From CALJFL01 sp963669435 (GTDB lineage Bacteria; Pseudomonadota; Gammaproteobacteria; Pseudomonadales; Halieaceae), in NCBI GenBank assembly GCA_963669435.1, contig OY770025.1, forward strand, positions 2,604,001 to 2,668,000: a DNA stretch of 64,000 nucleotides, in the 5' to 3' direction. Position numbers and translations under genes: made by a program. The notes under the pieces are model-generated. The model worked only from the letters and a program-made list of their open reading frames with translations. It searched no databases and was not told where the DNA came from. Positions 33,947-42,506 of this stretch are shown here, in pieces (positions within the stretch are counted from its first letter, which is position 1; the number at the start of each line of letters is the position of its first letter).

Positions 33947-35029
33947 CTACTGCTCGGCGCCCAGTTTTGTCGCCAATGCCCTGGTCGCAGCAGGGTCGCT
34001 GGCAAGGGGTAACCAACCCTGCAGGTTTTCCAAAATCAGAGTGCCCAGTGCTTCAATGTGATCCGGCGCGGCGTTCAGGCACGGAATGTATTCAAAACGC
34101 TCCCCCCCGGCCGCCAGAAATAAATCGCGATTTTCCATGTCGATTTCTTCCAGGGTCTCCAGACAGTCCGCAGCAAAACCCGGGCAGATAACCTGCACAG
34201 ACTTTATGCCACTGCCGGGTAGTGCCTCCAGGACTTTGTCCGTATAAGGCTGCAGCCAGGGTTCGCGACCAAAGCGGGATTGAAAGCAGGTCTGATATTG
34301 CGAATCGTCGAGTTCCAGCGCCTGGGCCAGTAATCTTGAGGTCTTGTGGCACTGGCAATGGTAGGGATCGCCCTGGTCCAGGTAGCGCTGGGGTTCCCCG
34401 TGATAGGAAAAAATGAGTTTATCGGCTTGGCCGTGCTGTTCCCAATGGCCGCGAATCGAGCGGGCCAGTGCCTCGATATAAGCCGGGTGATCGTGGTACT
34501 GGGCGACAAATCGAAGTTCAGGTAACCAGCGACGCCGGGTAAAGTCAGCCGCTATGGCGTCGAAGGTAGAAGCCGTAGTGGCACCGCTGTATTGCGGATA
34601 AAGCGGTAGCACCAGCAGCCGTCGGATGCCCTGTTTGAGTAGGGTTTCTATCTTAGTATCTAATGCTGGCTCACCATAACGCATGGCAAAATCAACGACG
34701 ACTGTCTCGCCCAATTTTTCGTGTAGGTTGGCTTGCAACTCCATGGCTTGTGCTTGGGTGTGCACCAACAAGGGTGAGCCCTGCTCGGTCCAGATGCGGC
34801 GGTAGGCGGCGGCTGATCGTGCTGGCCGGATGTTCAGAATGATGCCATTCAGAATCAGGTACCAGAGCAGGCGCGGCACTTCCACCACCCTTGGGTCGGA
34901 TAAAAACTGCCTGAGGTAGGTCTTCAGCGGGCCCTTCTGGGGCGCCTCGGGGGTGCCCAGGTTGGTGAGCAGCACCCCGATCCTGGGGGCCTGGCCGTGA
35001 TCGAACTGTGCGGTGCCGTTGTATTTCAT
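33947..35029 (-). CDS. hemH: Ferrochelatase
   Basis: 360 residues. It inserts ferrous iron into protoporphyrin IX, the last step of heme synthesis. N-terminal GVLLTNLGTPEAPQKGPLK, the central LIFSYHGEPQRYLDQGDPYH (active-site His in SYHG) and VICPGFAADCLETLEEI are all typical. The start ATG at 35029 gives the usual length. No other heme genes are nearby. Confidence 0.97.
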   Translation of the reverse strand: MKYNGTAQFDHGQAPRIGVLLTNLGTPEAPQKGPLKTYLRQFLSDPRVVEVPRLLWYLILNGIILNIRPARSAAAYRRIWTEQGSPLLVHTQAQAMELQANLHEKLGETVVVDFAMRYGEPALDTKIETLLKQGIRRLLVLPLYPQYSGATTASTFDAIAADFTRRRWLPELRFVAQYHDHPAYIEALARSIRGHWEQHGQADKLIFSYHGEPQRYLDQGDPYHCQCHKTSRLLAQALELDDSQYQTCFQSRFGREPWLQPYTDKVLEALPGSGIKSVQVICPGFAADCLETLEEIDMENRDLFLAAGGERFEYIPCLNAAPDHIEALGTLILENLQGWLPLASDPAATRALATKLGAEQ

Positions 35030-35233
35030 ATCTTCGCCAATCGGTTTGCAGCCAATATAGGGGTGTGGCCACGCGTTGCCAAGCCTGCCACCGTGCGAAT
35101 GCGGCAGCCCATGTTTGTATTACGTATTCACGATGTCGCCAGATTGCAAGGCTGATCGGCGCATTCTGACTGCAAGGGAGATTTCTGGTCTAAGCTGATG
35201 GTAAGGTTTGGGTTTCTCATTCCGGGGGTGCAC

Positions 35234-36682
35234 ATGCGCACAACAATACTATCGAGACTAGTTTGCTCAGCAACGCTCGCGATGGCTTTGTCATCCGCTG
35301 CCGCGTTGGCTGCGGATTCCCAGTCCCTGCTCGATTACCTCGACGAGTCAGCAGACGAATACGGTAAATTGGCGCTGGCGATCTGGGATAAGGCCGAGCT
35401 GGGCTACCTGGAAACCGAGAGTTCTGCCCTCCTGCAAAATACCTTGTCCGCGGCGGGTTTTACGGTTGAAAACGGCGTCGCGGATATCCCCACAGCATTT
35501 GTTGCCAGCTATGGCAAGGGTAAACCGGTGATTGGTTTGCTGGCGGAGTTCGATGCGCTGCCGGGTATTTCCCAGTCGGCAAGCCCGTTCAGGGAAGTTA
35601 CCGAGGGGAAAAACACAGGGCATGCCTGCGGGCACCACTTGTTTGGTGCCGGCTCCACTGCCGCTGCGATAGCCGTTAAGCGCTGGATGGAGGCTAGCGA
35701 GATCCCCGGAACCATCCGTCTCTACGGTACGCCAGCTGAGGAGGGTGGATCTGGCAAGGTGTACATGGCCCGGGCCGGTTTGTTTGCCGACGTCGACACT
35801 GTCCTGGTCTGGCATCCCTCGGACGCTAATCGCGCGTCGCCCAGCACCACCCTGGCCAACAAATCGGCGAAGTTTCGTTTCAGCGGCGTGTCATCCCACG
35901 CTGCGATTGCGCCCGAGCGAGGCCGCTCTGCCCTTGATGGCGTGGAGGCGATGAATTTCATGACCAATATGCTGCGAGAGCACGTGCCCCAGGAGACCCG
36001 TATTCACTATGTAATCACCAGTGGCGGCTCAGCGCCCAATGTCGTCCCCGACTTTGCCGAGGTGTTTTACTATGTACGTCATCCCGACGCAGAAACACTG
36101 AAGGGCATTTGGGACCGGGTAAACCTGGCCGCAGAGGCTGCGGCCCTGGGAACCGGCACCACCTTGAATTCAGAGGTCATCCACGGCAACCACAGCGTTT
36201 TACCCAACGAGACGCTGGCAAAGGTGGCGCATAAGAATCTGACTCGGGTGGGCGGAGTAAGCTACAACGCGGAGGAGCGCGCATTTGCGGCGAAGATTAC
36301 AGAGTCGCTGAATTTGCGAACTGACCTGTCCGGGCAGGAGCAGGAGATCCAGCCGATGAAATTCCTGCAAATTATGGGGTCCACCGACGTTGGGGATGTG
36401 AGCTGGCTGGTGCCCACTTTTGAGATGCGTGCAGCCACCTGGGTGCCGGGTACCAAGTCCCATACCTGGCAGGCCATCGCAGCAGGGGGTATGTCGATCG
36501 GTACCAAGGGTATGGTCGTGGCAGCCAAGACCATGGCGCTGACGGCGGCCGACCTGTTCCAGCAACCGGAAACACTGGCCGCGGCGCAGCAGGAGTTTAG
36601 CGAACGGCGCGGTAGTGACTTCCAATATGAGGCGCTGTTGGGGGACCGCTCACCCCCCCTGGATTATCGCGCAGGCCAGTAG
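35234..36682 (+). CDS. Secreted M20-type amidohydrolase (AbgB-like)
   Basis: 482 residues from the ATG at 35234, with GGGGG 6 nt upstream; the frame extends 12 codons earlier but without signal-like character. MRTTILSRLVCSATLAMALS and the following ALA-A form a signal peptide of about 26 residues. The peptidase M20 metal site appears as GHACGHHLFGAGS and GTPAEEGGSGKVYM, and the dimerisation domain has GVSSHAAIAPERGRSALDGV. Similarity is to aminobenzoyl-glutamate hydrolase-type proteins, but the substrate cannot be named. It would act in the periplasm. Confidence 0.87.
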   Translation: MRTTILSRLVCSATLAMALSSAAALAADSQSLLDYLDESADEYGKLALAIWDKAELGYLETESSALLQNTLSAAGFTVENGVADIPTAFVASYGKGKPVIGLLAEFDALPGISQSASPFREVTEGKNTGHACGHHLFGAGSTAAAIAVKRWMEASEIPGTIRLYGTPAEEGGSGKVYMARAGLFADVDTVLVWHPSDANRASPSTTLANKSAKFRFSGVSSHAAIAPERGRSALDGVEAMNFMTNMLREHVPQETRIHYVITSGGSAPNVVPDFAEVFYYVRHPDAETLKGIWDRVNLAAEAAALGTGTTLNSEVIHGNHSVLPNETLAKVAHKNLTRVGGVSYNAEERAFAAKITESLNLRTDLSGQEQEIQPMKFLQIMGSTDVGDVSWLVPTFEMRAATWVPGTKSHTWQAIAAGGMSIGTKGMVVAAKTMALTAADLFQQPETLAAAQQEFSERRGSDFQYEALLGDRSPPLDYRAGQ

Positions 36683-36847
36683 TTGGGCGCTTAAACCGGT
36701 ACCCTGGACCCCTCAATTTCAGCTGCCAATGCACGGCCTGCCAACGGGCCGTGTGTTCCGCGTAGGCGCTGTCTTACTACCGCCACTCGATTTATTAATA
36801 CTTTTGGTTTATTTTGCATACCCTAAATTCAAATGGAGTTCTGGCCC

Positions 36848-38020
36848 ATGTCGCTGGACTTTGATAGCGCGCGCCTGCCCAACCCGCACTTGACCGCTGA
36901 ACATGAAGAATGGCGCACCCAGTTGCGTCGCTTCATCGATGCCGAAATCATGCCCCATGCGCAAGAGTGGGATGAGGCCGGTGAGATTCCCATGAACCTG
37001 TGGCCCAAAGCCGCGGCAGTGGGCTTGTTGGGCATGGGTTACCCCGAGGCCTATGGCGGCATAGAGGAGGGGATTGATTCCTGGCATGGGTGGATTGTCA
37101 ATGAAGAGTTGGCCAGGGTGGCTGTGGGTGGCGTTGCAGCGAGCCTGATGGTCCACGGTATCGGTCTGCCCCCGGTCATAAATTGGGGCTCGGAGGCGAT
37201 GAAAGAGGCGATCGCACCGGCCGTGCTGGCCGGCACCCGGCATATCGCCCTGGGCATTACCGAGCCCGGCGGTGGTTCAGACGTTGCAAGCCTTGCGACC
37301 ACCGCTGTGCGCGATGGCGACCACTACGTGGTTAACGGCTCCAAGACCTATATCACTGGCGGTATGCGTGCGAACTGGGTTTCCACCGCGGTGCGTACCG
37401 GTGGAGAGGGTGCGGGCGGTGTTTCCATGCTACTGATTCCCACCGACAGTGAGGGATTTTCGCGCACTCAACTGACGCGCAAACAGGGATGGTGGGCATC
37501 CGACACTGCAACCCTGTACTTCGACAACGTGCAGGTTCCCGTAGAAAACCTGATTGGCGAAGAGAACCGGGGTTTCCAGGTGATCATGACTAATTTCAAT
37601 GGTGAACGCATGGGTATGGCCGCCGGTATGGAGGCGCTGGGCCGCGTTTGCCTGGAAGAAGCGGTCGCATGGGCCCAGGAACGGCGCACGTTCGGCAAGC
37701 GGTTGGCGGATCACCAGGTGATTCGCCACAAGATTGCGCAAATGAAACAGAAACTCAATGCCACCCAGGCTTACATACGCATGTGCTATGAAAGCATTGA
37801 AGCGGGCAACCCCAATCCCGGCGACATTGCCCTGCTAAAAGTACAGGCCAGCGAGACCATGGAGTTCTGTGCCCGCGAAGCGATGCAAATCCTCGGTGGT
37901 ATTGGCTACATGCGCGACAATCGCGTCGAGCGTATCTATCGCGAGGTGCGTGTCAATGCAATCGGCGGCGGCTCTGAAGAAATCATGCGGGACCTGGCGG
38001 CCCGCCAATACGGAGTATAA
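36848..38020 (+). CDS. Acyl-CoA dehydrogenase (first of three)
   Basis: 390 residues from the ATG at 36848, with GGAG 9 nt upstream; an ATG at 36833 is possible. FAD-dependent alpha,beta-dehydrogenation of acyl-CoA. ALGITEPGGGSDVASL is the flavin/substrate motif, and QILGGIGYMRDNRVERIYRE the C-terminal signature. The Glu in FNGERMGMAAG matches the catalytic position used by isovaleryl- and long-chain dehydrogenases, because the usual Glu near the C-terminus is replaced (IGGGSEE). It begins a plus-strand lipid block. Confidence 0.93.
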   Translation: MSLDFDSARLPNPHLTAEHEEWRTQLRRFIDAEIMPHAQEWDEAGEIPMNLWPKAAAVGLLGMGYPEAYGGIEEGIDSWHGWIVNEELARVAVGGVAASLMVHGIGLPPVINWGSEAMKEAIAPAVLAGTRHIALGITEPGGGSDVASLATTAVRDGDHYVVNGSKTYITGGMRANWVSTAVRTGGEGAGGVSMLLIPTDSEGFSRTQLTRKQGWWASDTATLYFDNVQVPVENLIGEENRGFQVIMTNFNGERMGMAAGMEALGRVCLEEAVAWAQERRTFGKRLADHQVIRHKIAQMKQKLNATQAYIRMCYESIEAGNPNPGDIALLKVQASETMEFCAREAMQILGGIGYMRDNRVERIYREVRVNAIGGGSEEIMRDLAARQYGV

Positions 38021-38022
38021 GT

Positions 38023-38661
38023 ATGAAGTTATGGCACTGCGCAGGTTCGCGCTCGCTACGGCCTTTGTGGGCGCTGGAAGAAATGGGGTTGGACTATGAA
38101 GTGCACGCCATGCCCTTTCCCCCGCGCATTTTTGAGCGAGAGTACCTGGAGGTAAACAGCCTGGGCACCATTCCGTACTTTGTCGATGGCGACGTCACCA
38201 TGACCGAGTCGGCGGGCATTTGCCAATACCTGGTTGATCGCTACCAGCGGTACGACTTTGGTTTGCCGGCGGATCACCCGGAGTATGGTGACTACCTGAA
38301 CTGGTTACATCATTCCGACGCAACCCTGACATTCCCACAGACCATTGTGCTGCGCTATACGGTGCTTGAACCCACCGAGTCAAAAAAAGCGGTAGCGGAA
38401 GATTATGGTAAGTGGTTCCTGGCGCGCCTGCGACGATTGGACGCGCACCTGGAAAACAATGACTACCTGGTGGATGGGCGTTTTACCGTGGCTGACATCG
38501 CCATCAGCTACGCCCTCTATCTGGGCCGGGTATTGAAGCTGGACACGCAATACCAGCCCCAGACCCTGGCCTACCTCGAACGTGTCACCGAGCGCGACGC
38601 ATTTAAGCGCGCGGACGCCGTGCGTGAACCGGGCGCAGAGCAAACCTCTCCCTCCGCCTAG
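38023..38661 (+). CDS. Glutathione S-transferase family protein
   Basis: 212 residues, starting 2 nt after the acyl-CoA dehydrogenase stop. The N-terminal thioredoxin-fold domain (about 1-78) has KLWHCAGSRSLRPLWALEEM, with the likely catalytic Ser at GSRS, and GTIPYFVDGD plus TESAGICQYL for glutathione contact. The C-terminal helical domain has YLVDGRFTVADIAISYAL. The tight spacing suggests a role in the same acyl-CoA pathway, for example thioether or isomerase chemistry; this is inference. Confidence 0.9.
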   Translation: MKLWHCAGSRSLRPLWALEEMGLDYEVHAMPFPPRIFEREYLEVNSLGTIPYFVDGDVTMTESAGICQYLVDRYQRYDFGLPADHPEYGDYLNWLHHSDATLTFPQTIVLRYTVLEPTESKKAVAEDYGKWFLARLRRLDAHLENNDYLVDGRFTVADIAISYALYLGRVLKLDTQYQPQTLAYLERVTERDAFKRADAVREPGAEQTSPSA

Positions 38662-38704
38662 TGCGGATGTTCCCGAAAACTATTTTTGCCTGTTGGAGTA
38701 AATC

Positions 38705-39907
38705 GTGAGCGTAACTGATCAGGAAATGGCCGAATTTCGAGCCGAGGTGTCGGCATGGCTGGAGGCGAATAGCCCGGGCGATCCCGGGTTCCTGTTGCCG
38801 CAGACCTTTATGGAAGTGGGTACGGACCAGCAGCTGGATTTCCTGCGTGAATGGCAATACAAGGTCTGGAATGCGGGATATCTCGGTATGGCCTGGCCGA
38901 AAGAGTATGGCGGAGGTGGGGTAGACCCGGTGTTCCAAACCATCGCCGATACCGAAATGCGCCGGCAGGCTGTGCCCATCTGCTTTAATGTCATCGGCCT
39001 TGGCTGGGCGGGCCCCCTGATTAACCATATTGGTACCGAAGAGCAAAAACAGCAGTACCTTAAGGGTATTCTGTCCGGCGAGGATATCTGGTGCCAGGGT
39101 TTCTCGGAACCGGATCATGGTTCTGACCTGGGTAATGCCCAGGTGCGGGCGGTGCGTGATGGTGACGAGTACGTAGTGAACGGCACCAAGATCTGGACCA
39201 CCATGGGCAACTACGCCAAGTACATGATACTGCTGGCACGCACCAACCCGGAGGCGGAGCGAAAATACGACGGGCTGTCTTTCTTCCTGTCACCGATGCA
39301 AATCGATGGTATCGATCCCCGCCCCATCCGCAAAATTACCGGCGAGTATGGGTTCACCGAGACCTTCTTTACCGATGCGCGCATCCCCGCCGATTGCATC
39401 ATGGGTGAAGAGGGTCAGGGCTGGAAGATGGCCATGCAAACTCTGCAATATGAGCGCGGAGCGGAAGCCGGCAGTGCCGGTGGCCTGGCGTTCATTCGCA
39501 TTGTCATCGATGACATGATCAACCAACTCACAGATGTGAGCAGGGATGGTGGGCCGGTGCTGCAAGATCCGGTTTGTCGCGATGAACTGGTGAAGCTGAT
39601 CATCGAAGAGAAAGCGATCGCGCTGGGGGACAAACGGGCTGCGATTGCGCCGTTGACCACAGATTACCCCCACTCGTTACCACTGTCACACAAGCTGAGA
39701 TTCAGCGAACATACCCGCCGCATGCGCCAAACGGCTATCGGCTTACAGGGCGCCGCCGGCAGTCTCTATGTGGGCGACGAGGACGCTCGACAGGGGGGTT
39801 TTTGGCAGCGTGCTTACTTTAATAGTTTCTCTGCAACGATCGGCGGTGGTACCAGTCAGGTGCAAGCCAATATTGTTGCCGAACATATTCTCGGTCTGCC
39901 GAAGTAA
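38705..39907 (+). CDS. Acyl-CoA dehydrogenase with catalytic Glu (candidate alpha subunit)
   Basis: 400 residues from a GTG start. FAD-binding and substrate motifs are WCQGFSEPDHGSDLG and NGTKIWTTMGNYAKYMI. The Glu in LQYERGAEAGSAGG fills the internal catalytic position. The next gene is a paralogue without that Glu, 13 nt downstream. Pairs like this form alpha2-beta2 heterotetramers in steroid side-chain degradation in actinobacteria (FadE/ChsE types). Whether that applies here is inference. Confidence 0.9.
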   Translation: MSVTDQEMAEFRAEVSAWLEANSPGDPGFLLPQTFMEVGTDQQLDFLREWQYKVWNAGYLGMAWPKEYGGGGVDPVFQTIADTEMRRQAVPICFNVIGLGWAGPLINHIGTEEQKQQYLKGILSGEDIWCQGFSEPDHGSDLGNAQVRAVRDGDEYVVNGTKIWTTMGNYAKYMILLARTNPEAERKYDGLSFFLSPMQIDGIDPRPIRKITGEYGFTETFFTDARIPADCIMGEEGQGWKMAMQTLQYERGAEAGSAGGLAFIRIVIDDMINQLTDVSRDGGPVLQDPVCRDELVKLIIEEKAIALGDKRAAIAPLTTDYPHSLPLSHKLRFSEHTRRMRQTAIGLQGAAGSLYVGDEDARQGGFWQRAYFNSFSATIGGGTSQVQANIVAEHILGLPK

Positions 39908-39920
39908 GGGGTTGTAGCAG

Positions 39921-41090
39921 ATGTCAGTAATTGGAAATAGAGATCTCAGCCTCAGCGAAGAGCAGGCAATGTTGCTGGATGTCGCGCGGGAGTTTTGCCG
40001 GGATAAATCGCCAATGTCACGGGTTCGCGAGCAGTTGGAGACCAAGCAAGGCTTTGACGAGGCATTGTGGCAGGAGATGGTCGCACTGGGATGGTCCGGT
40101 ATCTCCCTCCCCGAACAGTACGGCGGTTCCGGACTAGGCGTTGCCACGGTGGTCCCTGTGGTGGAGTGTATGGGCCGATCGATGCTTGGTACACCCTTAC
40201 TGAGCACCACCCTGGCGGCTCAGTTGATTCTGCGTGCTGCTGGCGCGGAGGTTTGTGAAGCTCACCTCCCAGCACTGGCCTCCGGCAGTACAGCGACCAT
40301 CGCCCGTCTGGAGTCAATGGATTGGGGGTCAGATTCGTTGAACTGCACAGTCGATGAGTCTGGCTTACTTACCGGCGCAAAATTGTTTGTGCAGGATGCA
40401 GGTGTAGCACAACTTTTCGTGGTAACTGTTCAGGTCGATGGGCGGCCAGCCCTGGCCCTGGTGCCGCGAGATACCCTGACTGACGCGGCGTTTACCCCGA
40501 ACACCCTGATCGACCAGACCAAGCGCGCTGCGACGGTGGATTTCACCGGTGTACAGCTTGCCCCTGAGAACCTCATTACCGGCGACGGTGTCCGCTCGGC
40601 CTTGCGCGACGTGGGGCTGCTGGGTGCCTTGCTGACAGCAGCGGAAGCGGCCGGTAGTGCTGCGACCTGCCTTGATACGGTGGTTGACTATCTGCAGACC
40701 CGCAAGCAGTTTGGCAAGCTCATCGGCTCCTACCAGGCCCTTAAACACCCCTGTGTGGAAATCCTCTGTGACGTGGACTCCACACGGTCACTGCTTTACC
40801 ATGCGGCGACCCTCACCACAGACGGCTCGTTGGACCGCGATGCGGAAATAGCGTGTCGAATGGCGAAGGCGAAGGCGACCGAAACGCTCTTGTACGCCGG
40901 TGACCGGGCCGTACAGTTTCACGGTGGTATGGGCTTTACCTATGAATGCGATGCACAACTCTTCATTCGGCGCGCCCAGTGGACGCAACAGCAATATGGC
41001 GATGCCCGCTACCACCGCAAGCACCTGGCCAGTCTGCTACTGGACAATCTGCTACCGGACAATCTGCTACCGGACAATATCGCCGCCTGA
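39921..41090 (+). CDS. Acyl-CoA dehydrogenase-like protein lacking the catalytic Glu (candidate beta subunit)
   Basis: 389 residues. The fold is recognisable from LPEQYGGSGLGVATVVPVVE, TRKQFGKLIGSYQALKHPCV and VQFHGGMGFTYECDAQLF. The helix that carries the catalytic Glu in the upstream paralogue reads ALRDVGLLGALLTAAEAAG. FAD-contact motifs are also poor. It therefore looks like the non-catalytic partner of the preceding gene. The C-terminus is extended by three imperfect copies of a 5-residue repeat, LLxDN. Confidence 0.85.
   Translation: MSVIGNRDLSLSEEQAMLLDVAREFCRDKSPMSRVREQLETKQGFDEALWQEMVALGWSGISLPEQYGGSGLGVATVVPVVECMGRSMLGTPLLSTTLAAQLILRAAGAEVCEAHLPALASGSTATIARLESMDWGSDSLNCTVDESGLLTGAKLFVQDAGVAQLFVVTVQVDGRPALALVPRDTLTDAAFTPNTLIDQTKRAATVDFTGVQLAPENLITGDGVRSALRDVGLLGALLTAAEAAGSAATCLDTVVDYLQTRKQFGKLIGSYQALKHPCVEILCDVDSTRSLLYHAATLTTDGSLDRDAEIACRMAKAKATETLLYAGDRAVQFHGGMGFTYECDAQLFIRRAQWTQQQYGDARYHRKHLASLLLDNLLPDNLLPDNIAA
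41034..41078 (+). repeat. Three 15-bp direct repeats at the 3' end of the acyl-CoA dehydrogenase gene
   Basis: CTGCTACTGGACAAT at 41034-41048 is followed by CTGCTACCGGACAAT at 41049-41063 and again at 41064-41078. They are in frame and encode LLLDN/LLPDN units at the C-terminus. The near identity at DNA level suggests recent slippage. Confidence 0.95.
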
Positions 41091-41111
41091 TCGAACCTCT
41101 GACGGGGCCCA

Positions 41112-42506
41112 ATGACCAGGAAAGGTAGTGTCATCAAGCGGGGCAAACTGGGTAGGAGCATCTCGGTTTCTCTTGCCAGTTTGCGCGCCGGTGGCGCCTT
41201 TGCCCTGGACGGTGCCGTCAAACGTATGCGCGGGGTGGAGGGTGACGCCCTCGGCTCTCCCTTTGCACGTCGGGAAGCGCAGCGTTTCGTCGCAGAGCTG
41301 GGTCGGTTAAAGGGTACCTATGTCAAGATCGGTCAGATGCTGGCGCTGCTCGGGGAACATTTTCTTCCACCCGTTTTGACCGAGGCGCTGCACCAACTGG
41401 AATCACAGACTCAAGCTCTGCCCTTCGCGGATATTGAAGGCGAACTGCGGGCGGTGTTGGGCGAGCGAATGGATGAGTTGGCCATCGAGCACAATGCGAT
41501 TGCGGCGGCCTCACTGTCACAGGTACACCGCGCCACCGTGCTTGCCTCGGGTGAGCAGATCTGCCTGAAAATCCAGTATCCGGGGCTCGCCGATGTTATC
41601 GATTCCGACTTCGATACGGTGGTCAACATGTTGTTGCTCGCACGCTGGATCAAGGCTGGTCGAGAGTTGGATGAGTGGTTGGCCGCGATGCGCGAGCAAT
41701 TACATCAGGAAATCGATTACGCTCGGGAAGCACAGATGAGTGCCCGCGTACACGAATTCACCGGCGCTACTGTTTCCAGGTTGGGTCGTCAGCGGGTAGG
41801 TTTCGCGGTGCCAAAACCCTACCCCAGGTACAGCGGTGATACCGTGCTGGCGATGGAGTTTGTCAGCGGCCACCTGGTTACCCAGCCGGAGGTGGCGGGC
41901 TTATCCCAGGCGCGTCGCAATGCACTGGGTAGTGCCATGCTGGAGCTGTTTTTTTACGAGCTGTACGACTGGGGTGTTCTGCAGACCGACCCAAACTTTG
42001 GCAACTACCTGATCCGCAGTAGCGGAAGCAGTGATGAAATCGTGTTGCTCGACTTTGGTTCTGTGCTGAGTTGTGACGACGAGTTTCTCCGGCACCTGGG
42101 TAACACTATAGCGGCGGGGCAGGTGGGTGACCGGGCACTGTTGGTTGACAGCCTGATTGGCCTCGGTTGCCTGCAAGAGGGCAATAGCGAGCTGGCGAAA
42201 ACCAGTTTCAGCGATTTTTGTCTGGAACTGCTGGAGCCACTGCGAGAACCCGGGGATCTTCCCTCACAGTATCTCAACGACAAGGGGCAATACTGTTGGG
42301 GCACTTCCCGGCTCATGCGCCGCGTCGGGAAGAAAGCGGCGGCTTCGGCGGCGACCCTTGACTTCACCGCACCCTCTCGTGAATTTGCAATGATCGCCCG
42401 CAAGCTTACCGGCGTATTTACATTTATTTCCGTACTCAATGCCCAGTTCAATGGCCATGACATCGCACAGCGCCATATAGAGCAGTGGCGCCGGGGACAC
42501 GAATGA
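41112..42506 (+). CDS. AarF/UbiB-type ABC1 kinase-like protein (first of two)
   Basis: 464 residues. The ABC1 (UbiB/COQ8) family are atypical kinases or ATPases linked to ubiquinone and lipid homeostasis. Family hallmarks are the KxGQ motif (VKIGQMLAL, about 76-84), the Ala-rich loop AAASLSQVHRA, the Lys in LKIQYPG, LHQEIDYAREAQ, VLQTDPNFGNYL and LLDFGSV. It overlaps the next gene by ATGA. Classic UbiB sits with ubiE and ubiJ; this pair sits with acyl-CoA dehydrogenases, so it is probably not the main UbiB. Confidence 0.9.
   Translation: MTRKGSVIKRGKLGRSISVSLASLRAGGAFALDGAVKRMRGVEGDALGSPFARREAQRFVAELGRLKGTYVKIGQMLALLGEHFLPPVLTEALHQLESQTQALPFADIEGELRAVLGERMDELAIEHNAIAAASLSQVHRATVLASGEQICLKIQYPGLADVIDSDFDTVVNMLLLARWIKAGRELDEWLAAMREQLHQEIDYAREAQMSARVHEFTGATVSRLGRQRVGFAVPKPYPRYSGDTVLAMEFVSGHLVTQPEVAGLSQARRNALGSAMLELFFYELYDWGVLQTDPNFGNYLIRSSGSSDEIVLLDFGSVLSCDDEFLRHLGNTIAAGQVGDRALLVDSLIGLGCLQEGNSELAKTSFSDFCLELLEPLREPGDLPSQYLNDKGQYCWGTSRLMRRVGKKAAASAATLDFTAPSREFAMIARKLTGVFTFISVLNAQFNGHDIAQRHIEQWRRGHE

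Noticed and set aside
32997..34016. 339-codon minus-strand frame across the ZIP and ICMT-like genes
   Set aside because: His/Gln-rich shadow of two well-supported membrane protein genes.
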